A stretch of DNA of 42,358 bases from Coriobacteriia bacterium (GTDB lineage Bacteria > Actinomycetota > Coriobacteriia > Coriobacteriales > Atopobiaceae). A program made the position numbers and the translations under genes. The DNA is taken from contig QAKZ01000022.1 of NCBI GenBank assembly GCA_003150175.1, positions 8,470 through 50,827 on the forward strand, given 5' to 3'. Of the stretch, positions 1 through 9,177 are shown piece by piece; position 1 is the stretch's first letter; each line of letters begins with the position of its first letter. The notes beneath the pieces are model-generated. The model did no database searches and was not told where the DNA came from. It worked only from the letters and a program-made list of their open reading frames with translations.

Positions 1-2402
<2,402 letters not shown>

Positions 2403-2406
<4 letters not shown>

Positions 2407-2433
2407 CGAAAAGGGACAGTCCCTTTTCGTCAT
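2403..2433. repeat. 31-bp palindromic repeat, copy 1
   Basis: The left half is ATGACGAAAAGGGAC and the right half is its reverse complement around one central base, so the 31 bp form an almost perfect palindrome. The TGA at 2404-2406 is the stop codon of the UvrA2-like gene. A second copy lies 10 bp downstream, so the convergent UvrA2 and Nramp genes are separated by a repeat pair that could act as a bidirectional terminator. Confidence 0.9.
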
Positions 2434-2443
2434 CATGAGAAAA

Positions 2444-2474
2444 ATGACGAGAAGGGACTGTCCCTTTTCGTCAT
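2444..2474. repeat. 31-bp palindromic repeat, copy 2
   Basis: Same palindrome as at 2403, with GAGAAGG in the left arm and CCTTTTC in the right arm, so one arm position differs (G·U-compatible in RNA). Its right end supplies, on the minus strand, the TGA stop codon of the Nramp transporter (2471-2473). Confidence 0.9.
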
Positions 2475-3739
2475 CCGAGCAGAAGCGCCGCGTCGAGCGC
2501 CGTGACCACGACGCCGATCGCCACGAGCGTCGCCGTGAGCGGCCGCGAGTTGGCGTAGCGGCCCATGACCTTGCGCGAGCTCGTGAGGCGGATCAGCAAA
2601 AACACCGTGACCGGCAGCTGGAGCGAGAGCAGCGCCTGGCTCCACACGAGCCCGGCGAACGCGTCCTCGACACAGAGACATGCGGCGACGGCGCCGGCGA
2701 AGCACAGCGCGACGCCGATCGACGAGTGCCGGTCGTGGATGTCGTACTCCTCACCGAACATCCCTGCCGTGACGGTGCCCGCCGCCATCCCCGCCGTCAC
2801 GCTGCTGGAGAGCCCCGCGAACAGCAGCGCCACGGCGAAGATGACCGAGCTTGCGGGCCCGACGATGGGGGAGAGCGTCGCCGCGGCGGCCGCGAGGTCT
2901 TCGACGACGACGCCGCGCGAGAAGAACGTCGTGGCGGCGAGGATGACCATCGCGGAGTTGATGGCCCAGCCGATGCCCATCGAGAAGAGCGTGTCGAGAA
3001 GCTCGTAGCGCAGCCGTTCCTCCACGACCTTTTGGCCGCGGCCTTCGAAATGCATCGACTGGATGATCTCCGAGTGGAGAAAGAGATTGTGCGGCATGAC
3101 CACCGCGCCGAGGATGCTCACCACGGTCGCCGTCGAGCCTGCCGGCATGCTTGGGGTGGCCCAGCTCACCGCCGCTCGCGGCCAGTCGACCTCGACCATG
3201 GCGAGCTCCGCCAAGAAGGACAGCCCCACGACGCTCACGAAGGCGATGATCCACCGCTCCGCCTGCTTGTACGAGCTCGTGAGGAGCATGGTCATCGATG
3301 CCGCAGCAACCACGACGCAGCCGAAGCGCAGCGGCAGGCCAAAGAGCATCTGGAGCGCCACCGCCCCGCCCAGCACCTCGGCCATCGCCGTGGCGACGCA
3401 GGCCAGGTAGGCGGTGCCGAGGATCGCCCGGCCAAGGAGCCGGGGGAGAAAGCGGCTCGTCGCCTCCGCGAGGCACATCCCCGTGGCGATGCCGAGGTGG
3501 GCGGCGTTGTGCTGCAGGACGATGAGCATGATGGTGGAGAGCGTGACGACCCACAGCAGCGAATAGCCGAACTGCGAGCCTGCCGCCATGTTCGACGCCC
3601 AGTTGCCGGGGTCGATGAAACCGACGGTTACAAGGAGCCCAGGGCCGATGTGGCGCATGATCTCCAGGCCGCCGTGGCCGCCGGTCTTCTGGGCGCCGAA
3701 GCGCTCTTGTATATGTTCAAGTAATGAGGTTCTGAGCAT
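2471..3739 (-). CDS. mntH: Nramp-family divalent metal (Mn2+/Fe2+) transporter
   Basis: A 422-residue polytopic membrane protein predicted to import Mn2+ or Fe2+ with protons. The family signatures are present: DPGN in TM1 (residues 43-46, in FIDPGNWASN) and the metal-binding MPH motif in TM6 (VVMPHNLFLHS). About eleven hydrophobic segments follow the expected order. The start at 3739 has an AAGGAA ribosome site 6 nt upstream. Length is normal for bacterial MntH. The gene is convergent with the UvrA2 gene, and its stop codon is provided by the palindromic repeat at 2444-2474. I see no MntR-type operator in the short gap to gpmA. Substrate preference cannot be read from sequence; aluminium- or Fe-selective relatives exist. 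Confidence 0.9.
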   Translation of the reverse strand: MLRTSLLEHIQERFGAQKTGGHGGLEIMRHIGPGLLVTVGFIDPGNWASNMAAGSQFGYSLLWVVTLSTIMLIVLQHNAAHLGIATGMCLAEATSRFLPRLLGRAILGTAYLACVATAMAEVLGGAVALQMLFGLPLRFGCVVVAAASMTMLLTSSYKQAERWIIAFVSVVGLSFLAELAMVEVDWPRAAVSWATPSMPAGSTATVVSILGAVVMPHNLFLHSEIIQSMHFEGRGQKVVEERLRYELLDTLFSMGIGWAINSAMVILAATTFFSRGVVVEDLAAAAATLSPIVGPASSVIFAVALLFAGLSSSVTAGMAAGTVTAGMFGEEYDIHDRHSSIGVALCFAGAVAACLCVEDAFAGLVWSQALLSLQLPVTVFLLIRLTSSRKVMGRYANSRPLTATLVAIGVVVTALDAALLLG

Positions 3740-3875
3740 CGCGGTTCCTTGCTCATGGGGTCGTTTCGGCGCCGAAGCGGGAGGCGCCGTAAATCAGCGT
3801 TGCGAGATTGCGTCACAAAGAAGCCTCACAAAGAAGCACCGCCCCCTGCTCGAGAGGGCAGCTGCGGCCTGCGGT

Positions 3876-4691
3876 TTACTTCTTTGCCTTGCCTTGGTTC
3901 GCCACGGCGTCGATCTTTGCCGCGATGGTCGCCGGGTCGCCGATGTAGCGCTTGTCGAGCACGTTGAAGCCGGCGTCGAAGGTGTAGACGAGCGGCACGC
4001 CTGTGGGGATGTTCACCTTGAGGATCTCGTCGGGAGTGAGGTGCTCGAGCTTCATGACGAGCGCGCGCAGCGAGTTGCCGTGCGCGGCGATGAGCACGCG
4101 CTTGCCGGCGAGCATCTGGGGGCGGATCTGGTCCTCGAAGTAGGGCCAGGCGCGGGCGATGGTGTCCTTGAGGCACTCGGTGTAGGGGAGCTCGTCGGGC
4201 GCGACGTCGCGGTACTGCTCCTGGGCGTGAGGGTCGCGCTCGTCGCCGGGCTCGAGCGCAGGCGGGCACACATCGAAGGAGCGTCGCCAAATGAGAACCT
4301 GCTCATCTCCGTGCTCTGCCGCGGCGTCCGCCTTGTTCAGACCCTGCAGCGCGCCGTAGTGGCGCTCGTTGAGCTTCCAGGACTTGATGACGGGGAGCCA
4401 CTCGCGATTCATCTGCTCCAGGACGATGCTGAGCGTATGGATGGCGCGCTTGAGGCGAGAGGTGTAGCAGACGTCGAAGTCGAAGCCGGCTTCCTTTAGG
4501 GCACGCCCGCCGGCCGCCGCCTCGGCGCGCCCGGTCTCGGTGAGGTCGACGTCGGTCCACCCGGTAAAGAGATTGAGCTTGTTCCACTCCGACTCGCCGT
4601 GGCGGATGAGGACGAGCTTCATGGTGCCTTGCGACTCGATTTGATCTGTTACCTGCACATCGTTGGTTTGTGGGGTGAGCTGCTGTGCCAT
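3876..4691 (-). CDS. gpmA: 2,3-bisphosphoglycerate-dependent phosphoglycerate mutase
   Basis: Interconverts 3- and 2-phosphoglycerate in lower glycolysis (cytosolic). The histidine phosphatase core begins [12 protein letters not shown], with phospho-acceptor His31 after Arg30. [27 protein letters not shown] and the second catalytic His in [10 protein letters not shown] are all visible. The 271 residues include a 23-residue N-terminal extension before [10 protein letters not shown] kept this longer start because a clear AAAGGAGG lies 6 nt upstream of 4691, whereas the internal ATG at 4622 has no comparable site. The gene is preceded, toward 4800-5060, by a large repeat array in the divergent gap to the Cys-rich peptide gene. 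The gap to the Nramp gene (3740-3875) holds only a small tandem duplication of TCACAAAGAAGC. Confidence 0.93.
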   Translation of the reverse strand: MAQQLTPQTNDVQVTDQIESQGTMKLVLIRHGESEWNKLNLFTGWTDVDLTETGRAEAAAGGRALKEAGFDFDVCYTSRLKRAIHTLSIVLEQMNREWLPVIKSWKLNERHYGALQGLNKADAAAEHGDEQVLIWRRSFDVCPPALEPGDERDPHAQEQYRDVAPDELPYTECLKDTIARAWPYFEDQIRPQMLAGKRVLIAAHGNSLRALVMKLEHLTPDEILKVNIPTGVPLVYTFDAGFNVLDKRYIGDPATIAAKIDAVANQGKAKK

Positions 4692-4822
4692 GCGATTCCT
4701 CCTTTGCGTCGGCGTGCGGATGGGCGCGCGCCGTCTTTCTGTGCAATTCGAGCCTACCCGTTATGCCGCTAAAGTTAACCAAGGCTAACAAGAATCGCGA
4801 AATTCTCACCGATAGGCGGTCC

Positions 4823-5062
4823 GCGCAGAAACCGCGACGTTCAGTTGCGGGGGAGCACCGCGCGCAGAAACTCCGACGGCCAGTTGCGGCAGCGAGCCGC
4901 GCGCGCAGAAACCCGGGTGCTCATCTGGCCTTTGCGCAGAAACCCGAACGCCCAGCTCGCCTTTGCGCAGAAACCCGGACGCCCAGCTCGTTGCCTGGGC
5001 TGGGGACCGCAGTTTCTGCGCAAGAAGAATCCCCCTATAGCTGGAGGTGCGGCTTTCTGCGC
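4823..5062. repeat. Intergenic phased repeat array A (GCGCAGAAAC units, head-to-head)
   Basis: Most of the 559-bp divergent gap between gpmA and the Cys-rich peptide gene is filled by about 26-nt units starting GCGCAGAAAC and ending near CCAGCT or CAGTTG. Five units point rightward, starting at 4823, 4862, 4903, 4934 and 4965 (steps 39, 41, 31, 31). Two point leftward, ending at 5021 and 5062 (step 41). A weak further match lies near 5119. The 31/41 spacing keeps units on one face of the helix. Units occur on both strands and the 31-nt step is not a multiple of three, so they do not encode protein. Spacers are too short and the units too degenerate for CRISPR. Confidence 0.75.
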
Positions 5063-5250
5063 GCGATCTGCCCGCAACGCCGTGGACGCGGGTCAACCTA
5101 TTCGAAGCCCTGATTTCGGCGCAGAGGCTTTATGTGGGCCCTGTGCTTCTCGGCCAGTCGGCAGGGGCGGATGGGTATAGTTATCCATGGTTAACAAGTA
5201 CGGATCCGCAATCGCGCCGATGTACCCGTCGGCGCTCAAGGAGCTCGAAC

Positions 5251-5439
5251 ATGGGCATCACAGACATCGTCATCCTCGCCTCCGTCGCGGCGACCCTCTT
5301 CTTTTCTATCCGCTCGCTCGTGCGCGCGAACAAGAACGGCTGCTCTGACTGCGGAGCCGCCTGCTCGGGCCACGCCGCCGGCCGCTGCTCGAAGGTCGAC
5401 CGCATGATCGCCGACGCGAACAAGGCCTTCACCAAGTAG
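5251..5439 (+). CDS. FeoB-associated Cys-rich membrane protein-like peptide
   Basis: A 62-residue protein with one N-terminal membrane helix (about residues 4-22, DIVILASVAATLFFSIRSL), a basic stop-transfer segment and a Cys-rich tail, GCSDCGAACSGHAAGRCSK. This is the layout of the small FeoB-associated Cys-rich family, usually found beside ferrous-iron transporters and presumed to bind metal at the membrane. No feoB is visible here, so a link to iron uptake is only suggested by family. The start at 5251 is preceded by AAGGAG at 5238-5243. The gene stands alone between array A and the glnA promoter region. Confidence 0.7.
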   Translation: MGITDIVILASVAATLFFSIRSLVRANKNGCSDCGAACSGHAAGRCSKVDRMIADANKAFTK

Positions 5440-5472
5440 GGCGCCGGCGGCGCGAAGCCTGGCGTCCGCGCT

Positions 5473-5543
5473 CGCGAACTTCTTCCCGCAGCCCAACGAT
5501 CGCCTGATGGCGACACCAGTCGCGGAACTTCTTGCCGCTCGCC
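5473..5543. repeat. Degenerate direct repeat pair upstream of the glnA-like gene
   Basis: GCGAACTTCTTCCCGC (from 5473) and GCGGAACTTCTTGCCGC (from 5522) are near-identical and about 50 bp apart. Their complement (GGCAAGAAGTTC) resembles the AAGAAAC cores of the phased arrays elsewhere in the window, so this may be a decayed member. Only two copies are visible. Confidence 0.35.
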
Positions 5544-5572
5544 GGCCTGCCGCGCCCGCTGCCCTGAGGTGG

Positions 5573-5588
5573 GAAACAAGGGCGAAAC
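5573..5588 (+). promoter_or_regulatory. Possible GlnR box upstream of the glnA-like gene
   Basis: GAAAC-(6 nt)-GAAAC, starting 80 bp upstream of the 5653 start. Actinobacterial GlnR half-sites are roughly gTnAC-(6 nt)-GaAAC, so the spacing and the second half-site fit and the first half-site has one mismatch. A GlnR-like regulator is encoded at 11581-12255. A nearby imperfect dyad, GTAACACTGTTCAC (5603-5616), may also take part. No footprint or conservation data are available to me. Confidence 0.35.
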
Positions 5589-5652
5589 ACGCTTGTGGGA
5601 ACGTAACACTGTTCACTTATGTGTTTTCGGCCGACCCCCGGGAGGAGTCTGC

Positions 5653-6993
5653 ATGAGCAGCGAGAAGGACATCGATTTCGTCCTGCGCACCGTCGAGAAG
5701 CGCGACATCCGCTTCGTGCGCCTTTGGTTCACCGACGTTCTGGGCAACCTCAAGTCGTTCGCGATCTCGCCCGAGGAGCTCGAGGAGTCGTTCGAGGAGG
5801 GCATCGGCTTCGACGGCTCGTCCATCGACGGTTTCGTCTCGATGGAAGAGTCCGACATGCTCGCGTTCCCGGATCCGGACACCTTCACCATGCTCCCGTG
5901 GCGCCCGAGCGAGTCGGCGGTCGCGCGCGTCTTCTGCGACGTCTACACCCCTGACCGCAAGCCCTTCGAGGGCGACCCGCGCGCCTGCCTGCTCAAGGTC
6001 TTCACCGAGGCGGACAAGAAGGGCTTCATCCCCAACGTCGGCCCGAAGCTCGAGTACTTCTACTCCGACAGCCAGACCGAGCTTCAGCCCAAGGACGACG
6101 CCGGCTACTTCGACCTTACGCCGATGGACAACGCCAACGACCTGCGTCGCCAGACCACGCTCATGCTCGAGAAGATGTCCATCCCGGTGCAGTACTCCTA
6201 CCACGCCGCCGGCCCGTCCCAAAACGGCGTCGAGCTGCGCTACACCGAGGCCGTGAGCTGCGCGGACAACATCATGACCGCCCGCCTCGTCATCAAGCAA
6301 CTCGCCGCCCAGCAGGGGATGTACGCCTCCTTCATGCCCAAGCCCGTCGCCGGCCAGCCCGGCTCCGCGATGTTCCTCTACCAGTCGATCTTCGACCACG
6401 AGGGCGAGAACCTCTTTTGGGCGCCGAAGGATTTCCACCCGGCGCACCTCTCGGAGCTCGCGCAGCACTACGTGGCCGGCATCCTCAAGTACACGCCCGA
6501 GTTCACGCTGGTCACGAACCCGACGGTCAACTCGTACAAGCGCTTCATCTCGAACGGCGAGGTGCCCAACTACGCAACCTGGGGCCGCAAGAACCGCTCC
6601 GCCCTCGTGCGCATCCCCGCTCACAAGCCGGGCAAGCACTCCTCGACCCGCATTGAGCTGCGCAGCCCCGACCCGACGGCCAACCCCTACCTGGCGCTCG
6701 CCGTCACCATCGCCGCGGGCATGAAGGGCATCGAGGACGAGCTGCCGCTGCCGGAGGAGTCCACCTGCGACACCTTCCTGCTGTCGGAGGAGGAGCTCGC
6801 GGCCAAGGGCATCGAGCGCCTGCCGCGCACCCTCGGCGAGGCCATCGAGAAGTTCCAGGCCTCCAGCTTCATGCGTGAGGTCCTCGGCGACCACATCTTC
6901 GAGTACCTCATCGCCGAGAAGAAGCGCGAGTGGAACGACTACTGCACCGCCGTCACCGACTGGGAGCGCGTGCACTACTACGGTGGGTACTAG
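5653..6993 (+). CDS. glnA: Type I glutamine synthetase-like protein with altered metal-ligand residues
   Basis: 446 residues, the length of GSI-alpha enzymes; no adenylylation insert. Start at 5653 follows GGAGGAG. The fold is clear: beta-Grasp segment with GFDGSSIDGF, then AGYFDLTPMD, FMPKP, NPTVNSYKR, the NRSALVRIP arginines and STRIELRSPDPTANPYLAL with Glu335. However, residues that bind the two catalytic metals are changed. The usual GPEPEFF reads GPKLEYF (Lys132 at the E129 position; Glu134 kept). HEVAPGQHE reads HAAGPSQNG (Ala185 and Gly192 at E212 and E220). GSGMH reads GSAMF (Phe241 at H269). By known GS mechanism this should impair glutamine synthesis. The protein may be a regulator, a divergent ligase or a decayed enzyme. 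It is probably still annotated glnA. A GlnR-like regulator and an amino acid transporter follow. Confidence 0.85.
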   Translation: MSSEKDIDFVLRTVEKRDIRFVRLWFTDVLGNLKSFAISPEELEESFEEGIGFDGSSIDGFVSMEESDMLAFPDPDTFTMLPWRPSESAVARVFCDVYTPDRKPFEGDPRACLLKVFTEADKKGFIPNVGPKLEYFYSDSQTELQPKDDAGYFDLTPMDNANDLRRQTTLMLEKMSIPVQYSYHAAGPSQNGVELRYTEAVSCADNIMTARLVIKQLAAQQGMYASFMPKPVAGQPGSAMFLYQSIFDHEGENLFWAPKDFHPAHLSELAQHYVAGILKYTPEFTLVTNPTVNSYKRFISNGEVPNYATWGRKNRSALVRIPAHKPGKHSSTRIELRSPDPTANPYLALAVTIAAGMKGIEDELPLPEESTCDTFLLSEEELAAKGIERLPRTLGEAIEKFQASSFMREVLGDHIFEYLIAEKKREWNDYCTAVTDWERVHYYGGY

Positions 6994-7015
6994 GGGTTCT
7001 AGCTTCGATACCAGT

Positions 7016-7089
7016 GGGGCTCCGCATTCGCTTCGGGGGCTGCGCTCGCTTCGCTCGCTTGGATGCCCCCTACGCGAACGCTGCGCCCC
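7016..7089. repeat. Imperfect inverted repeat downstream of glnA
   Basis: Two 25-bp arms (7016-7040 and 7065-7089) match at 20 of 25 positions when one is complemented; both end in GGGGC and share TTCGC. The 24-bp loop contains a 9-bp tandem repeat, CGCTCGCTT. It lies 23 bp after the glnA stop codon. It could be a transcription-attenuating or mRNA-protecting hairpin (REP-like). There is no T-tract, so it is not a classical intrinsic terminator. Confidence 0.55.
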
Positions 7090-7140
7090 GCCATCGACGT
7101 CTGCCCTTCTTGCCAACGTATCAATCGTGTAAAGACCGTG

Positions 7141-7177
7141 GTGTCGCTCAGGGAGCTGTAAGCTGCCTGAGCGACAC
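7141..7177 (+). other. Strong hairpin between glnA and the substrate-binding protein gene
   Basis: A perfect 12-bp stem, GTGTCGCTCAGG with CCTGAGCGACAC, is capped by an inner AGCT-GTA-AGCT stem after one mismatch, making a 37-nt near-continuous hairpin. It is followed by CTTCTGTGTC rather than a T-run. It may terminate transcription, or lie in the leader of the transporter gene that starts 133 bp downstream. With the element at 7016-7089 it fills most of the 316-bp gap; nothing else stands out there. Confidence 0.5.
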
Positions 7178-7309
7178 TTCTGTGTCAGGCGATGGACAGC
7201 GGCGCCTCCGCGACATTCAACGGAGGGGCCCTGACGTGGGGAAGACCTCGCGCCTCCATCGGGAAAGGGCGTGACCACGCGCCGAAGCTTTTTGGGAAGG
7301 GATCCCAAT

Positions 7310-8158
7310 ATGAACTTGAACGTTATGCTCGACCGCCGCAATTTCCTGGGAATGTTCGGGGCGGCGGCGGGCGTCGCGGTGCTCGCCGGTTGCGGCGGCG
7401 CTTCTTCCGCGGGCTCCAACGGCTCCTCGGGAGCACAGAAGGGCGACGCCTCCGCAGCGGGCTACACGCTCGTGACCGCCGGTAAGATCACCGTCGCCTC
7501 CGACCTCGCGAACCCGCCCTTCGACTTCGTCGAGAACAACGAGCCCAAGGGTTTCGAGGTCGACCTCATGAAGAAGATCGCCGAGAAGCTGGGCCTCGAG
7601 TGCGAGTACCTGCCCGCCATGAAGTTCGACAGCATCATCCCGCTGGTCAAGCAGGGCGGCAAGGCCGACGTGGGCGTCTCCAACTTCACCATCACCGACG
7701 AGCGCAAGCAGGAGATCGACTTCTCCGACGCCTACATTGACTCCAACCAGGGCGTCGTCACCAAGGTCGGCTCCCAGAAAACCGACGCCGGCTCCCTGAA
7801 CGCCGAGGGCGTGACCATCGCCTGCCAGTCCGGCACCACCGGCGAGGCGTGGGCGCAGGAGAACCTGCCCAAGGCCACCATCAAGTCGCTCGACGATCCC
7901 GTCGCCTCCGTCACCGGCGTGCAGACCGGCCTCTACGACGCCGCGGCCGCCGACCTGCCCGTGATGAAGTACCTTTGCTCGAATTCCTTCACCGACTGCC
8001 AGGTCTCCATCGAGATCCCGACCGGCGAGCAGTACGGCATCGTCGTCTCCAAGGACAACGCGGGGCTCACCGGCGCCATCAACAAGGCGCTCGCCGAGCT
8101 CACCGACGACGGCACCATCAAGCAGCTCGAGATCGACTGGTTCGGCTCCGAGATCTAA
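7310..8158 (+). CDS. Polar amino acid ABC transporter substrate-binding lipoprotein (paralogue 1)
   Basis: Family 3 solute-binding protein of 282 residues that should capture an amino acid outside the membrane for the permease/ATPase encoded downstream. The N-terminus carries a twin-arginine-like DRRNFLG, a hydrophobic stretch and the lipobox LAGC. The binding domain shows ANPPFDFVENNEPKGFEVDL and later SNFTITDERKQEIDFSDAYIDSNQ, typical of the polar amino acid group. I chose the ATG at 7310 (AAGGGA upstream) over the in-frame GTG at 7271, because the longer form places 13 extra residues before the signal. The next gene is a close paralogue. The ligand cannot be determined from sequence; glutamine or glutamate is plausible given the neighbours. 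Confidence 0.9.
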   Translation: MNLNVMLDRRNFLGMFGAAAGVAVLAGCGGASSAGSNGSSGAQKGDASAAGYTLVTAGKITVASDLANPPFDFVENNEPKGFEVDLMKKIAEKLGLECEYLPAMKFDSIIPLVKQGGKADVGVSNFTITDERKQEIDFSDAYIDSNQGVVTKVGSQKTDAGSLNAEGVTIACQSGTTGEAWAQENLPKATIKSLDDPVASVTGVQTGLYDAAAADLPVMKYLCSNSFTDCQVSIEIPTGEQYGIVVSKDNAGLTGAINKALAELTDDGTIKQLEIDWFGSEI

Positions 8159-8229
8159 GGACCGGCCAAAGGGCTTTCGGCTAGGCTCATTTAATCGTTT
8201 ATATGCTTTCGAACAGAAAGAAGAGCATC

Positions 8230-9057
8230 ATGGCAAACATGTCCCGCCGCAACTTCATCCTCTCGCTCGGCACGCTCGCCGGTACCGTCGCCCTCGCCGG
8301 CTGCGGCAACTCCGGCTCCAAGCCCGCCGACTCCGGCTCCGACGCAAAGAAGTCCGACTACACCCTCGTCGCCGATGGCAAGCTGACCGTCGCCGCCGAG
8401 CTCGGCTTCGCCCCGTTCGAGTACATGGACGAGAAGACCGGCGAGCCCGTCGGCTTCGACGTCGACCTCATCAAGGCCGTCGCGCAGAAGATGGGCCTCG
8501 AGGCCTCCTACCTGCCCAACCAGAAGTTCGACACCCTCGTGCCGCTGGTCAAGCAGGGCGGCAAGGCCGACGTCGCCATCGCGGCCATCACCATCACCGA
8601 CGAGCGCCTCGAGTCCGTCGACTTCACCAACGCCTACCTGGACTCCAACCAGGCCATCGTGGTCAAGAAGGACTCCGCCGACACCGCCGACACCCTGAAC
8701 GACGCCTCCAAGCAGGTCGTCTGCCAGTCCGGCACCACCGGCAACGAGTGGATCACCGAGAACCTCCCCAAGGCCACCTGCGTGCCCGTCGACGACGTCA
8801 CCGCGGCCCTCACCGGCGTTCAGACCGGCCTGTACGCCGCCATGGTCGTCGACCTGCCCGTCGCTTCCTACATGCTGACCCAGTCCTTCTCGGACCTGCA
8901 GGTCATCAAGGAGATCCCGACCGGCGAGCAGTACGGCATCGCCGTCTCCAAGGACCAGCCGGCCCTCACCGAGGCGCTGAACAAGGCCCTCGCCGACCTC
9001 GACTCCGACGGCACCATGAAGGACATCAAGACCAAGTGGTTCGGCTCCGAGATCTAG
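8230..9057 (+). CDS. Polar amino acid ABC transporter substrate-binding lipoprotein (paralogue 2)
   Basis: 275 residues, a tandem paralogue of the preceding gene. It has the same RRNF plus lipobox (LAGC) export signal and collinear blocks: ELGFAPFEYMDEKTGEPVGF, LVKQGGKADV, ITDERLESVDF, NAYLDSNQ, and the end KWFGSEI against DWFGSEI in paralogue 1. The ATG at 8230 has a weak AAGAAG upstream; an in-frame ATG at 8203 has no clear ribosome site. The gene ends at a strong intrinsic terminator (9067-9106), so the binding proteins probably form a unit separate from the permease and ATPase genes beyond. Divergence in the binding region suggests different ligands. Confidence 0.88.
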   Translation: MANMSRRNFILSLGTLAGTVALAGCGNSGSKPADSGSDAKKSDYTLVADGKLTVAAELGFAPFEYMDEKTGEPVGFDVDLIKAVAQKMGLEASYLPNQKFDTLVPLVKQGGKADVAIAAITITDERLESVDFTNAYLDSNQAIVVKKDSADTADTLNDASKQVVCQSGTTGNEWITENLPKATCVPVDDVTAALTGVQTGLYAAMVVDLPVASYMLTQSFSDLQVIKEIPTGEQYGIAVSKDQPALTEALNKALADLDSDGTMKDIKTKWFGSEI

Positions 9058-9066
9058 ATCGCCTGA

Positions 9067-9106
9067 GCGGGCAGGGGACGCTCCCCCTTGCCCGCCTCTA
9101 GTTTTT
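9067..9106 (+). terminator. Intrinsic terminator after the substrate-binding protein genes
   Basis: GCGGGCA pairs with TGCCCGC around a GGGG/CCCC extension, followed by TTTTT at 9102-9106. Position directly after the stop codon at 9057 fits. Confidence 0.8.
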
Positions 9107-9112
9107 GCAAGG

Positions 9113-9143
9113 ATGACGAGAAGGGACAGTCCCTTCTCGTCAT
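9113..9143. repeat. 31-bp palindromic repeat, copy 3 (compensatory variant)
   Basis: Same palindrome as at 2403, but both arms carry the matched change (GAGAAGG left, CCTTCTC right), so the palindrome stays perfect. It lies between the terminator and the permease start, 34 bp before the ATG, and so is probably in the 5' leader or promoter of the permease gene. Confidence 0.9.
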
Positions 9144-9177
9144 CTACGTTTATCGACAAAAGGAATGAGAGGAGCCT

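Noticed and set aside
3812..3840. Tandem TCACAAAGAAGC duplication between gpmA and the Nramp gene
   Set aside because: Only two copies of about 14 bp, likely slippage; not enough to call a repeat element.
4823..5062. The arrays at 4.8, 14.3, 16.7 and 24.4 kb as CRISPR arrays
   Set aside because: Units are degenerate, occur in both orientations within an array, and are separated by spacers as short as 6 nt; no cas genes are present.
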